Positions 53,156 to 61,570 of a stretch of DNA of 64,000 nucleotides are shown here, piece after piece; position 1 is the stretch's first letter, and each line of letters starts with the position of its first letter. The DNA lies in contig CAXSBR010000002.1 in assembly GCA_964236495.1 (NCBI GenBank), positions 248,001-312,000 on the forward strand. Reading direction: 5' to 3'. The position numbers were made by a program, and so were the translations under genes. This DNA comes from CAXSBR01 sp964236495. Its GTDB lineage: Bacteria; Actinomycetota; Actinomycetes; Mycobacteriales; Jatrophihabitantaceae. The notes under the pieces are model-generated. The model ran no database searches and had not been told where the DNA came from. It saw only the letters and a list, made by a program, of their open reading frames with translations.

Positions 53156-54973
53156 ATGCAGATCGACGAACCTCGGACGGACTTCGACACAGACGTTCTC
53201 ATAGTCGGGACGGGTCCGATGGGCGCGACGACCGCGCTGTCGCTCACCGACCAGGGCGTCCGCGTTCATGCGGTCAACAAGCGGAACTGGCTGGCCGACA
53301 CCCCCCGAGCACACATCACCAACCAACGCGCAGTGGAGGTGCTCCGCCGGCTCGGCGTGGAAGACGAGGTCGCCAGTCGAGCGACGCCATGGAACTGGAT
53401 GGGCGACATGCCCATCGCCACCAGCTTCGCCGGAACCGAGATCGCTCGACTCCGAATGTGGGGGACCGGCGAGGACCGGACGAGCGATTACCTCACCGGT
53501 AGCCCGTGCACACCGCTGGACATCCCGCAGCCGTACTTGGAACCCATTCTGATCAACGCTGCAGCCCGCGGCGGTGCCCAGATCTCGTTCAACACCGAGT
53601 ACTTGCGCCATGAGCAGGACGCCGAGGGCGTCACCGTCAGCCTGAAGGATCGGATCTCGGGCCACGAGTACACCCAGCGCGCCCGCTACCTCGTCGGAGC
53701 CGATGGTGGCCGCTCCCAGGTCGCCGAGGACATCGGGCTCGATTTCGACGGACACACCGCACGCGGCGGCCACGTGTATGCCGAGTTCCGCGCCGACCTC
53801 AGCTCCTACGCAGCCCACCGGCCGAGCATCCTGTACTACTTCGTGAACCCGGTCGGCGCCGTCGGTGAGATCGGTTTGGGGCTGCTGCGCATGATCCGAC
53901 CGTGGGACCACTGGGTCGCCGGCTGGGGTTTCGACCTTGCCGATGGCCCAGATCTTCGCCCCGACAACGCGTTGACCCGTATCCGCGCTCTCGTCGGCGA
54001 CCCAGGTTTCGAATGCGAGATCACCTCGATCGCGCCCTGGTACGTCAACCAGCAATCCGCCCGCACCTATTCGATGGGTCGAGTGTTCTGTGGCGGCGAC
54101 GCGGTGCACCGCCATCCTCCGTCGAGCGGTTTGGGGTCGAACACCTCCATCCAGGACGCGTTCAACCTCGCCTGGAAGCTTGCCCACGTCATCCACGGGT
54201 TCGCCACCCCGGAGATCCTGGATTCCTACACCGCAGAGCGCGAGCCGGTGGGCCGCGGCGTCGTCGCCCGGGCCAACCAGTCCCGGCGCGATTTTGCCCC
54301 ACTCAAAGCGGCCCTCGACACAGCGGGCGCGCCCGATCGGGCCGCTGCCGTCGTCGCGAAGGTCCGGGACACCTCCGCCGCCGGGGTGCGCACCCGGGCG
54401 AGCATCCGCGACGCCCTCGCGCTGAAGAACTTCGAGTTCAACGCCCAGGGCACCGAGCTCAACCATCGCTACCGCTCGACTGCGGTACTCGCCGACGACC
54501 ACGGTGCACCGGAGGTGTGGCAGCGCGATCCGGGGCTCTACCTGCAGGCGACCACCCGCCCGGGAGCGAAGGTTCCGCACGCCTGGCTGGTGAACGAACA
54601 CGGCCGCCGCATCTCCACGCTCGATATCGTCAGCGGTTCCACCTACACGGTGCTGACGGGCCTGGCCGGCACGGCTTGGGTGGCCGCCGTCCAGTCGCTC
54701 GACCTGCCGTATCTGCGCAGCGCCGTCATCGGCGCGCCGGCTGCCGCGGACCTCTACGGCGACTGGGCGCAACGCAGCGAGATCGCCGAGGCCGGTGCGG
54801 TGCTCGTCCGGCCCGACGGTGTTGTTGCGTGGCGCAACTCCGCAGCGCAGTACGACCCGGCGGCCGCCCTAGAACTGTTGGCGGCAGCGCTCACCCGGGT
54901 ACACGGTGTCGGTGTGGACGCCGGTAACAGTGCCGATGTCGCCGAACCGGATCACTTTCCGAGGCCGACGTAG
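53156..54973 (+). CDS. FAD-dependent aromatic hydroxylase (TfdB/MhpA-like)
   Basis: A 605-residue class A flavin monooxygenase that ortho-hydroxylates a phenol with NAD(P)H and O2. FAD motif GTGPMGATTALSL near residue 18, the PRAHITNQRAVEVLRRLGVE segment typical of TfdB/phenol hydroxylases, DG motif LVGADGGRSQVAED, and the GD motif VFCGGDAVHRHPPSSGLGSN. The C-terminal 180 residues are the thioredoxin-like dimerisation domain. The overall pattern is closer to 2,4-dichlorophenol 6-monooxygenase than to MhpA. It would make the catechol for the MhpB-type dioxygenase. ATG at 53156. Confidence 0.92.
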   Translation: MQIDEPRTDFDTDVLIVGTGPMGATTALSLTDQGVRVHAVNKRNWLADTPRAHITNQRAVEVLRRLGVEDEVASRATPWNWMGDMPIATSFAGTEIARLRMWGTGEDRTSDYLTGSPCTPLDIPQPYLEPILINAAARGGAQISFNTEYLRHEQDAEGVTVSLKDRISGHEYTQRARYLVGADGGRSQVAEDIGLDFDGHTARGGHVYAEFRADLSSYAAHRPSILYYFVNPVGAVGEIGLGLLRMIRPWDHWVAGWGFDLADGPDLRPDNALTRIRALVGDPGFECEITSIAPWYVNQQSARTYSMGRVFCGGDAVHRHPPSSGLGSNTSIQDAFNLAWKLAHVIHGFATPEILDSYTAEREPVGRGVVARANQSRRDFAPLKAALDTAGAPDRAAAVVAKVRDTSAAGVRTRASIRDALALKNFEFNAQGTELNHRYRSTAVLADDHGAPEVWQRDPGLYLQATTRPGAKVPHAWLVNEHGRRISTLDIVSGSTYTVLTGLAGTAWVAAVQSLDLPYLRSAVIGAPAAADLYGDWAQRSEIAEAGAVLVRPDGVVAWRNSAAQYDPAAALELLAAALTRVHGVGVDAGNSADVAEPDHFPRPT

Positions 54974-54982
54974 ACCGTGCCA

Positions 54983-55001
54983 GCAGGGGTGTAGACCCTG
55001 C
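54983..55001. terminator. Hairpin between convergent hydroxylase and aminotransferase genes
   Basis: GCAGGG and CCCTGC with a 7-base loop fill the 30-base gap between two convergent genes. Position and symmetry suggest a bidirectional terminator. Confidence 0.55.
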
Positions 55002-55003
55002 CG

Positions 55004-56071
55004 TCAGGACAGAGCACTCCGGGCGGCCTGGGTGGCCGAGAGCACCTGGTCGTTCGCGTCCGGGCCGCCCACCGTCACCCGGATGCCCTCCCCGGGGAAG
55101 GACCGAACGAGGACACCGTGCTCGTCGAGTATTTCGGTTACCCGAGCGGTGCTTTCGCCGGTGCGGAGCCAGACGAAATTGCCCTGCGACTCGTGGATCG
55201 GCCAGCCCTGCTGTTGCAGTCCGGCGTGCAGCCGGTTCCGTTCCGTGGAGATTTTGTCGACGCGCTCGGTGAGTTCGGCCTCCGCGTCCAAAGAGGCGAT
55301 GGCCGCGTGCTGAGCCAGGTCAGTGACGCCGAACGGGACCTTGACGCGGCGCAGATTGGCAGCGACATTGTCAGGCGCGATCGCGTACCCGATGCGCAGG
55401 CCCGCCAGGCCGTACGCCTTGGAGAACGTGTGCAGCACTGCGACGTTCGGATAAGTGCGAAAGAAGTCGATGCCCAGTGCCGTATCGGCGCGCCGATTGA
55501 AGTGCAGGTACGCCTCGTCGATCACCACGAGTACATCGCTGGGCACGTGGGCCATGAAGGCGTGCAGCTCGTCGGTGGTGACCACGCCGCCGGTCGGGTT
55601 GTTGGGGTTGCACACGAAAATCAGCCGGGTCTGGTCGGTGATCGCGGCCGCCATGGCGGGCAGGTCATGGCGCTCGTCGGCGGCAAGCGGAACGGGCACG
55701 GCCGTTGCGCCGGCGATCTGCACGAGGATCGGGTATGCCTCGAAGGACCGCCAAGCGAAGATGACTTCGTCGCCGGGCCCTGCGCTGGCGTTGACGAGCT
55801 GAGCCGCCACCTCGACCGAACCGGCACCGAACGAGAGTGCGGACGCCGGCACGTCGTAGCGCTGGGCCACCCGCGCCTCGATCTCGGGCGCCGCCATGTC
55901 GGGGTAGAGGTGGATGCGGTCGAGCAGACCGCTGAGCACGGCAGTGACCGACGGGAGCGGCGGGTAGGGATTTTCGTTGGACGAAAGCTTGAACACACCG
56001 GCGTCGACGGCTGATCGACCCTGCCTGTAGGCCGGAAGGCGATCGATGTCGGCCTTCTGCTTCACTGCCAT
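55004..56071 (-). CDS. pat: HisC-like aromatic amino-acid aminotransferase
   Basis: A PLP enzyme of 355 residues in the histidinol-phosphate/aromatic aminotransferase group. FKLSSNENPYPPLPSV, CNPNNPTGG, VVIDEAYLHF and the PLP lysine in LHTFSKAYGLAGLRIGY are all present. Actinobacterial proteins of this type (Pat) transaminate Phe/Tyr. Lying inside an aromatic-catabolism cluster rather than a his operon supports an aromatic role. ATG at 56071; divergent from the Ldh gene with 98 bases between. Confidence 0.9.
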   Translation of the reverse strand: MAVKQKADIDRLPAYRQGRSAVDAGVFKLSSNENPYPPLPSVTAVLSGLLDRIHLYPDMAAPEIEARVAQRYDVPASALSFGAGSVEVAAQLVNASAGPGDEVIFAWRSFEAYPILVQIAGATAVPVPLAADERHDLPAMAAAITDQTRLIFVCNPNNPTGGVVTTDELHAFMAHVPSDVLVVIDEAYLHFNRRADTALGIDFFRTYPNVAVLHTFSKAYGLAGLRIGYAIAPDNVAANLRRVKVPFGVTDLAQHAAIASLDAEAELTERVDKISTERNRLHAGLQQQGWPIHESQGNFVWLRTGESTARVTEILDEHGVLVRSFPGEGIRVTVGGPDANDQVLSATQAARSALS

Positions 56072-56127
56072 GCTTTCGTCTCCAGTCGTGGTGCTGCTCC
56101 GCTGGTTGCCTTCAAGTTCACTACTGA

Positions 56128-56138
56128 AATGCTAGCAT
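56128..56138. promoter_or_regulatory. AATGCTAGCAT element before the Ldh gene
   Basis: Contains the perfect palindrome ATGCTAGCAT at 56129-56138. Read with its right flank (CAACC), it resembles the reverse complement of the GCATTCTAG repeat at 53132 and its flank. It lies 32-42 bases before the Ldh start and between two divergent genes. Confidence 0.5.
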
Positions 56139-56169
56139 CTCAACCCGTCCACGGAGGAGCCGATCAACC

Positions 56170-57177
56170 ATGCTCGTACCAATTTCGACCTTGCGTACCG
56201 ACGTGCATCGTGCGCTCATTTTGCAGGGTGTACCCGCCGACGAAGCCACCATCGGTACCGAGCTCTGTCTGGACTCAGAGCTTCGTGGCCACCGATCCCA
56301 CGGCATCCGCCTGCTGCGCAACGTGGCAGCCGAATATGCGCGCGGCTCGGACCGCCGCGCAGCCGTCTCGATCACGCACCCCACGCCGACCTCGGCGCAG
56401 GTTGACGGAGCCTTCCACCTGTCGTGGTATGTCCACAGCGTTGCAGTCGACCTGGTGGCCGAGAAGGCGCAGCAGATGGGCATCGCCGTCGTCAGTGTGC
56501 GTAACGCAGGTGTCAGTGGCGCGCTCGGATACCTCGCCGAGCGTGGCGCGCGGTCCGGGCTGGTCGTGATCGCGCTGAACAGCACACCGCTGACGGTGGT
56601 CGCGCCCGGCGGATCAGTCCCGATGCTGGGCACCAATCCGCTGGCCATCGCCATTCCGCGGTCCGGGGGAAGTCCGCTGGTGCTGGACATGGCCACCTCG
56701 TCGATTGCGTTCAACCAGGTTATGCGGCTGCGCGAGACCGCGGGAACGCTGCCACCCGGGGTCGCCTCCGATGCCGAGGGGCAGGTCACGACGGATCCAT
56801 CCGCGGCTATCGATGCAATGTCCGGGCGCGGGCGCATCCTGCCCTTTGGCGACCACCGCGGCTACGGGTTGTCGTTGATGATCGAGCTGCTGGTGTCCGC
56901 GGCCGTCACCGGCCGGTCGGCGAGCGCGAAGCGCGGGGCGGTTGTGCTCGAGCCCTCCGATTTCGGCGGGCTCTACATCGCCTACCAACCCGACCTCGTC
57001 GGCGATCCCGACGCCGCCGGCGAGGCAACCGAAGCCTTGATCGCCGAGCTCCTCGCGAGCGGTGCCCGTGTTCCCGGCGAGCAAAGTCGCCTGCGCCGCG
57101 AGGAGTGCGAGCGCCGCGGCGAGGTCGATGTCGATCAAGAAACCCTGGACTTCCTGCAGACGTTGCTCGACGGATAG
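56170..57177 (+). CDS. Ldh-family NAD(P)-dependent 2-hydroxyacid/imine dehydrogenase
   Basis: A 335-residue protein of the malate/L-lactate/ureidoglycolate/piperideine-carboxylate dehydrogenase family, unrelated to classical LDH. RGHRSHGIRLL carries the catalytic His; MLGTNPLAIAIPR, LDMATSSIAFNQV and FGDHRGYGLSLMIELL are family motifs (an Arg replaces the more usual Lys before GYG). It interconverts an aryl-2-oxo and aryl-2-hydroxy (or amino/imino) acid, fitting the neighbouring aminotransferase. GGAGGAG lies about 10 bases before the ATG at 56170. Confidence 0.88.
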   Translation: MLVPISTLRTDVHRALILQGVPADEATIGTELCLDSELRGHRSHGIRLLRNVAAEYARGSDRRAAVSITHPTPTSAQVDGAFHLSWYVHSVAVDLVAEKAQQMGIAVVSVRNAGVSGALGYLAERGARSGLVVIALNSTPLTVVAPGGSVPMLGTNPLAIAIPRSGGSPLVLDMATSSIAFNQVMRLRETAGTLPPGVASDAEGQVTTDPSAAIDAMSGRGRILPFGDHRGYGLSLMIELLVSAAVTGRSASAKRGAVVLEPSDFGGLYIAYQPDLVGDPDAAGEATEALIAELLASGARVPGEQSRLRREECERRGEVDVDQETLDFLQTLLDG

Positions 57178-57219
57178 CGGTACCACCTGCCCAGTGCCGG
57201 CTGCATCCCGTATTCGGAG

Positions 57220-57244
57220 GCATGCTTGCATGCTTGCATGCAAG
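57220..57244. promoter_or_regulatory. Three 8-bp GCATGCTT iterons before the isochorismatase-like gene
   Basis: GCATGCTT, GCATGCTT and GCATGCAA in tandem at 57220-57243 contain the perfect 12-base palindrome CTTGCATGCAAG (57233-57244). They lie about 105 bases upstream of the next gene. GntR/FadR-type regulators can bind such sites. Confidence 0.55.
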
Positions 57245-57348
57245 TGTTAGGCTCCGCCCACAATTCGGTTCGCTGAAGCTGCTCGAGACCGACCGAGGCT
57301 CTGCACGCCGATGAGGTCCATACCAATGATTGGCGCGGAAGGAAACCA

Positions 57349-57954
57349 ATGTCTCTGAATCTGTCCCACGCGGCAGTAGTTGCCGTTCACTTCGAGAACG
57401 ACATCGTTCATCCGGACGGAGCCCTGGCTGGTTTCGGTTATCCGGCCGGCGCCGTCGAGCGCGGAGTCATCCCCAAGGCCGCAAAGCTGATCGCCGCAGC
57501 GCGCGAGCACGCACTGCCGGTGGTCTTCACGCGAGTCGGTTGGGACGCTGGGCACTCGACCCTCGTCGCGAACAGCCCGCTTATCCAGACCGTGGGAAAT
57601 CTCAAGTGCCTCGTCAACGGGACGTGGCAAACCCAGATCATCGACGAGCTCTCCCCCGCAGACGGTGACATCACCGTCACCAACGAACGGGTGAGCGGGT
57701 TCGTCAACAGTCCCCTGGACACGCTGCTGCGCAATCGGGGCATCGACACGCTTCTGATCTTCGGTGTGTCGACCAACCTCTCCGTGGACAGCACAGCCCG
57801 TCATGCCTCCGACCTGGGCTACAACGTGCTGCTGGTCGAGGACGCCAGTTCGACCACGAGTCAAGAGGCCCATTCGGTTGCCGTCGAGACGCTGCGCCTG
57901 CTGCTCACCGATGTCGTCACCACCGAGCAGGTCATCAAGGAACTAGGGGCCTGA
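57349..57954 (+). CDS. Isochorismatase-fold protein lacking the usual catalytic triad
   Basis: A 201-residue protein of the isochorismatase/cysteine-hydrolase fold: VVAVHFENDIVHPDG at the start, ITVTNERVSGFVNSPLDTLL in the middle, and GVSTNLSVDSTARHASDLGY near the end. By eye the catalytic Asp is replaced by His14, the Lys by Asn112 and the Cys by Ser145. It may therefore be a non-catalytic binding protein or use another mechanism. Neighbours are the Ldh gene and an APC permease. ATG at 57349. Confidence 0.85.
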   Translation: MSLNLSHAAVVAVHFENDIVHPDGALAGFGYPAGAVERGVIPKAAKLIAAAREHALPVVFTRVGWDAGHSTLVANSPLIQTVGNLKCLVNGTWQTQIIDELSPADGDITVTNERVSGFVNSPLDTLLRNRGIDTLLIFGVSTNLSVDSTARHASDLGYNVLLVEDASSTTSQEAHSVAVETLRLLLTDVVTTEQVIKELGA

Positions 57955-57970
57955 AGCCCACTGCACAGAC

Positions 57971-58003
57971 GCTCCACCCGCTCGACGAGCGTTTTGTTTT
58001 CTC
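57971..58003 (+). terminator. Rho-independent terminator after the isochorismatase-like gene
   Basis: A CGCTC/GAGCG stem (57979-57991, loop GAC) can also pair as ACGCTC/GAGCGT, and is followed directly by TTTTGTTTTCT. It is the clearest U-tract terminator in the window, 25 bases after the stop. It separates the permease gene or attenuates it. Confidence 0.75.
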
Positions 58004-58067
58004 TACGACCACCACCGAAGCGCGCAGTTGCACGATCGGCCCGGTTCTCTTGGCGGAAGGAACGAAG

Positions 58068-59552
58068 ATGGCGAATGACAACACAACCTTGCGCAGTAAC
58101 GCGCTCGGAGTAGCGGGGATCGTCTTCCTCGTAATGGCAGCGGTCGCGCCCTTGACCGGGGTGGTGGTCGTGGCTTCGCTCGCGATTGCTCTTGGCAATG
58201 GGGGCGGCGCCCCCGCGTCCTTCCTCATCGTCGCAATCGTCCTGCTCTGCTTCGCAACGGGCTATGCGCAGATGTCCAAGCAACTGGCCAACGCCGGCGG
58301 TTTCTATGCCTTCGTCGTCAAAGGACTGGGTCGGATCAGCGGTCTGGTGGCGGGCCTGATCGCAACCCTTGGTTACAACTTCATCGTCGTCGGTGCCATC
58401 GGCACGAGTGGTTTCTTCACGCAAACAATCATCGACCAGCTCACCGGATTCAACATGAACTGGTACATCTGGGGCCTGCTGTCGATCATCGTTGCGTTCT
58501 TCATGGCCCGTACCGGCGTCGATTTCAGCTCCAAGGTGCTCGGCGTCTCGCTCGTTCTCGAGGTCCTGATCCTGGCCGTCTTCGACATCTCGGTGCTGGT
58601 CCAAAAAGGGTTCGACGTCCACGCTTTCAGCCCCGGGGTGATCTTCTCCGGGTCACTGCCGATCGGCCTACTGCTCGCGGCGACGGGATACCTGGGCTTC
58701 GAGGCGACTGCACTCTTCAGCGAGGAGGCCCGCAACCCGTTCAAAACCATTCCTCGTGCCACCTATACGGCGATCATCTCGATCGGCATCGTGCTGGGCT
58801 TCACGTCCTGGGCCGTCGTCAGCGCGACAGGCGTGAAACAAGCCCAGGCAACCGCCGTGGAGCATCTGCCCAACGGCGACCTTCTCTTCGCGCTTTCGAC
58901 CCAGTACATCGGCTCGGCCATGACCAAAGTTCTGGAAATCCTGCTTCTACTCAGCCTGTTCGCGCTGCTGCTCGCGTTCCACAACTCGGCGACGCGATAC
59001 CTGTACTCCCTGGGCCGTGCTCGCGTCCTTCCGCACGCACTGGCCCGCACGCGTGACAAAGGCGCGCCCCAGCTTGCCGGGATCGTCAACGCGACCTTCG
59101 CGGCCGTCGTCGCGCTCCTGTTCCTCATTGCCGGTCTCGACCCGATTCTGAACCTGGTTCCCGCCATGCTCGGTTTCGGGACGCTGGCAATTCTCGTGCT
59201 GCAAGGGCTCGCCGCGCTCGCGATCATCGTGCACTTTCGACGTGCGCACGACCCTCGCTGGTGGAGCACTTTCGTCGCGCCGGGAATCGGCTTCATCGGG
59301 TTGCTCGTTGTCGTTGTCCTCGCGGTGTTCAACTTCGACGTGGTGGCCGGCACCAAGAACACAGTCATCCTGCTCACGCCGCTCCTGCTCGTTCTCGCTC
59401 TGGTGGGCGGAATCATCTACGGGGCTTACCTGAAGAAGTCCAAACCGGCTGTGTACGACGGTCTCGCGACCGACATCGAGAAGTTCAACGCCCACGCGGT
59501 ACAGCAAGCCGAAGCCCCGCCGGCAGGGACGTTGATCGCCGAATCGTCGTAG
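58068..59552 (+). CDS. APC-superfamily amino-acid permease
   Basis: A 494-residue, twelve-helix secondary transporter. The first helix carries the APC substrate motif (GIVFLVMAAVAPLTGVVV); GGFYAFVVKGLGRISGLVAG, GYLGFEATALFSEEARNPFK and GRARVLPHALA follow. It should import an amino acid or related amine for the catabolic genes around it. ATG at 58068 has GGAAGGAA 5 bases upstream. Its base composition is somewhat less GC-rich than that of the neighbours. Confidence 0.92.
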   Translation: MANDNTTLRSNALGVAGIVFLVMAAVAPLTGVVVVASLAIALGNGGGAPASFLIVAIVLLCFATGYAQMSKQLANAGGFYAFVVKGLGRISGLVAGLIATLGYNFIVVGAIGTSGFFTQTIIDQLTGFNMNWYIWGLLSIIVAFFMARTGVDFSSKVLGVSLVLEVLILAVFDISVLVQKGFDVHAFSPGVIFSGSLPIGLLLAATGYLGFEATALFSEEARNPFKTIPRATYTAIISIGIVLGFTSWAVVSATGVKQAQATAVEHLPNGDLLFALSTQYIGSAMTKVLEILLLLSLFALLLAFHNSATRYLYSLGRARVLPHALARTRDKGAPQLAGIVNATFAAVVALLFLIAGLDPILNLVPAMLGFGTLAILVLQGLAALAIIVHFRRAHDPRWWSTFVAPGIGFIGLLVVVVLAVFNFDVVAGTKNTVILLTPLLLVLALVGGIIYGAYLKKSKPAVYDGLATDIEKFNAHAVQQAEAPPAGTLIAESS

Positions 59553-59687
59553 TGACCCGCGCGCTGCTGCTGTCCGACACCGACCACGCTGGTGTTTTGC
59601 CGGGCTCGCACTGCCCCAACCGCACGGAGCCATCACCCACCATGTCCGTTTGGATGCCGCCGATCTCGCGGTGATGGTGCGCGTCGG

Positions 59688-60761
59688 TCAGACGTTGAAG
59701 CGGAACTCCACTACGTCGCCGTCGGCCATCACGTAGTCCTTGCCTTCGATGCGCACCTGGCCACGGGCCTTGGCCTCGGCCATCGAGCGGGCCGCCATCA
59801 GGTCGTCGTAGGACACCACCTCGGCCTTGATGAAGCCGCGCTGGAAGTCGGTGTGGATCACGCCGGCGGCCTCGGGTGCGGTGGCGCCGACCGGGATCGT
59901 CCAGGCACGTGTCTCCTTCGGCCCGGCGGTCAGGTAGGTCTGCAGTCCCAGCGTGCTGAAACCGACTCGCGCGAGCAGGTCCAGACCAGACTCGTCCTGA
60001 CCCATCGACTGCAGCAGCTCCAGCGCCTCGGCCGGCTCCAGCTCGGCCAGATCGGCCTCGGTCTTGGCGTCGAGGAAGATCGCCTCGGCCGGCGCCACCA
60101 GCGCCCGCAGCCGGTCGGTGAACCCGGCGTTTCCCATTTCGTCGGGATCGACGTTGAACACGTAGATGAACGGCTTGGCTGTCATCAGATGCAGCTCTGC
60201 CAGCGGCTCGGGGTTCAGGCCGGCGGCGAACACCGTCTGCCCGGACTCCAGCACCTTCTGCGCCTCTTCCACCGCGGCCAGCGTCGCCGCGGCCTCCTTC
60301 TTCAACCGGACATCCTTCTGCAGCCGCGGCACCACCTTTTCCAGCGTCTGCAGATCCGCCAGCATGAGCTCGGTGTTGATGGTCTCGATGTCACCTGCTG
60401 GGTCGACGCGACCGTCGACGTGCACGACGTCGTCGTCGTCGAAGGCGCGGATCACCTGGCAGATCGCGTGCGCCTCGCGGATGTTGGCCAGGAATTTGTT
60501 GCCCAGACCCGCACCCTCACTCGCGCCCTTGACGATGCCGGCGATGTCGACAAACGAGACGGTCGCCGGAATGATCTTGACCGAGTTGAAGATCTCGGCC
60601 AGCGCGCCCAATCGCGGATCCGGCACACCGACGACGCCCACGTTGGGTTCGATCGTGGCGAAGGGGTAATTCGCCGCCAGCACGTCGTTCTTGGTCAGCG
60701 CGTTGAACAGGGTGGACTTGCCGACATTGGGCAGGCCGACGATGCCGATAGTGAGAGCCAC
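59688..60761 (-). CDS. ychF: Redox-regulated ATPase/GTPase YchF
   Basis: An Obg-related P-loop NTPase of 357 residues that prefers ATP and associates with ribosomes. G1 is GLPNVGKSTL near residue 9, G3 is DIAGIVKGASEGAGLGNKFL, and FNVDPDEMG is the NxxE specificity region; the TGS-like C-terminus ends in KDYVMADGDVVEFRFNV. GTG at 60761. A core gene, conserved in nearly all bacteria. Confidence 0.97.
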   Translation of the reverse strand: MALTIGIVGLPNVGKSTLFNALTKNDVLAANYPFATIEPNVGVVGVPDPRLGALAEIFNSVKIIPATVSFVDIAGIVKGASEGAGLGNKFLANIREAHAICQVIRAFDDDDVVHVDGRVDPAGDIETINTELMLADLQTLEKVVPRLQKDVRLKKEAAATLAAVEEAQKVLESGQTVFAAGLNPEPLAELHLMTAKPFIYVFNVDPDEMGNAGFTDRLRALVAPAEAIFLDAKTEADLAELEPAEALELLQSMGQDESGLDLLARVGFSTLGLQTYLTAGPKETRAWTIPVGATAPEAAGVIHTDFQRGFIKAEVVSYDDLMAARSMAEAKARGQVRIEGKDYVMADGDVVEFRFNV

Positions 60762-60811
60762 AGGCTGGAGTCTAGGAAGCCGGCGTCAGACGGCCGCTCA
60801 CACGCAGCCAA

Positions 60812-61570
60812 TCACTTGCGCCCACGCGCCCACTGCATGCCCCAGCCATAGGCCTCGTCGATCAACCGCTGGCCGCCGTCGAAGTACTTCATCTCCCGGT
60901 TGACGGTCAGGTTGGTTCCGCCGTTGATCAAGGCCACCGCGCACATCCGCGCCTTGCCGGCCGTCTCGTCCAGCCGCACCTCGACCGACGGACCAGCCGG
61001 CGGCGACAGTGTGACCACTGCTTGAGCTGCGTCGAAGGTCGGCGCGCCCTCGTAGATGCATGCAAAGACGAGAACTCGCCGGATCTCGGCGGAATGGGCG
61101 AGGTTGATGACGAGATCCTCGCCGCCGGCGTTCGCACCGGAGCGGTCGTCGCCGTTGAGCCAAATGTAGGGCGGCGCGTCCAGCGATCCGAAGGTGCCGC
61201 CCAACGCCTGTACCACACCCTTGCTGCCGTCGGTCAGTTCCCACAGGCAGCCCAGGTCCAGATCGATCCCGCCCGAGCCGGCTGCGGCGAGCCGTTTGAG
61301 AAAACCGCCGCCGGTCGGCGCCGCCGGGCGCGCAGTCCAGTTCAGGTTGACGTTCATATGGCCGCTCTGCTTCACCAGCGACACACTGGGCTTGGCCTTG
61401 GTGAGGCTGATCGATCCCGACGTCTGCGCTGCGGGCGAGGCAGGTGCCGGGAAGGCTGGTGCTGCAGAAGGCGGCTGAGGGAAGGCCGGTGCCGGTGGTA
61501 CGACCGGCGCGACCCCCGCCGCCGCTGGCGGTACAGCAGCGGCGGGACGCTTGGTGTAGTCGATCGCCAT
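60812..61570 (-). CDS. TerD-domain protein with Pro/Ala N-terminal extension
   Basis: A 252-residue member of the TerD stress family. Residues 10-60 are a Pro/Ala-rich spacer with repeated APAFP motifs. A TerD domain follows: GSISLTKAKPSVSLVKQSG, IDLDLGCLWELTDGSKGVVQ, IWLNGDDRSGANAGGEDLVI, with the acidic DLDLG and NGDD Ca2+-binding positions. ATG at 61570 overlaps the terD stop by one base, so the two are coupled. It may recruit partners at the membrane with TerC. Confidence 0.88.
   Translation of the reverse strand: MAIDYTKRPAAAVPPAAAGVAPVVPPAPAFPQPPSAAPAFPAPASPAAQTSGSISLTKAKPSVSLVKQSGHMNVNLNWTARPAAPTGGGFLKRLAAAGSGGIDLDLGCLWELTDGSKGVVQALGGTFGSLDAPPYIWLNGDDRSGANAGGEDLVINLAHSAEIRRVLVFACIYEGAPTFDAAQAVVTLSPPAGPSVEVRLDETAGKARMCAVALINGGTNLTVNREMKYFDGGQRLIDEAYGWGMQWARGRK

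Noticed and set aside
52940..54772. A 610-codon minus-strand frame opposite the flavin hydroxylase
   Set aside because: It is the antisense shadow of a full-length monooxygenase with clear FAD motifs.
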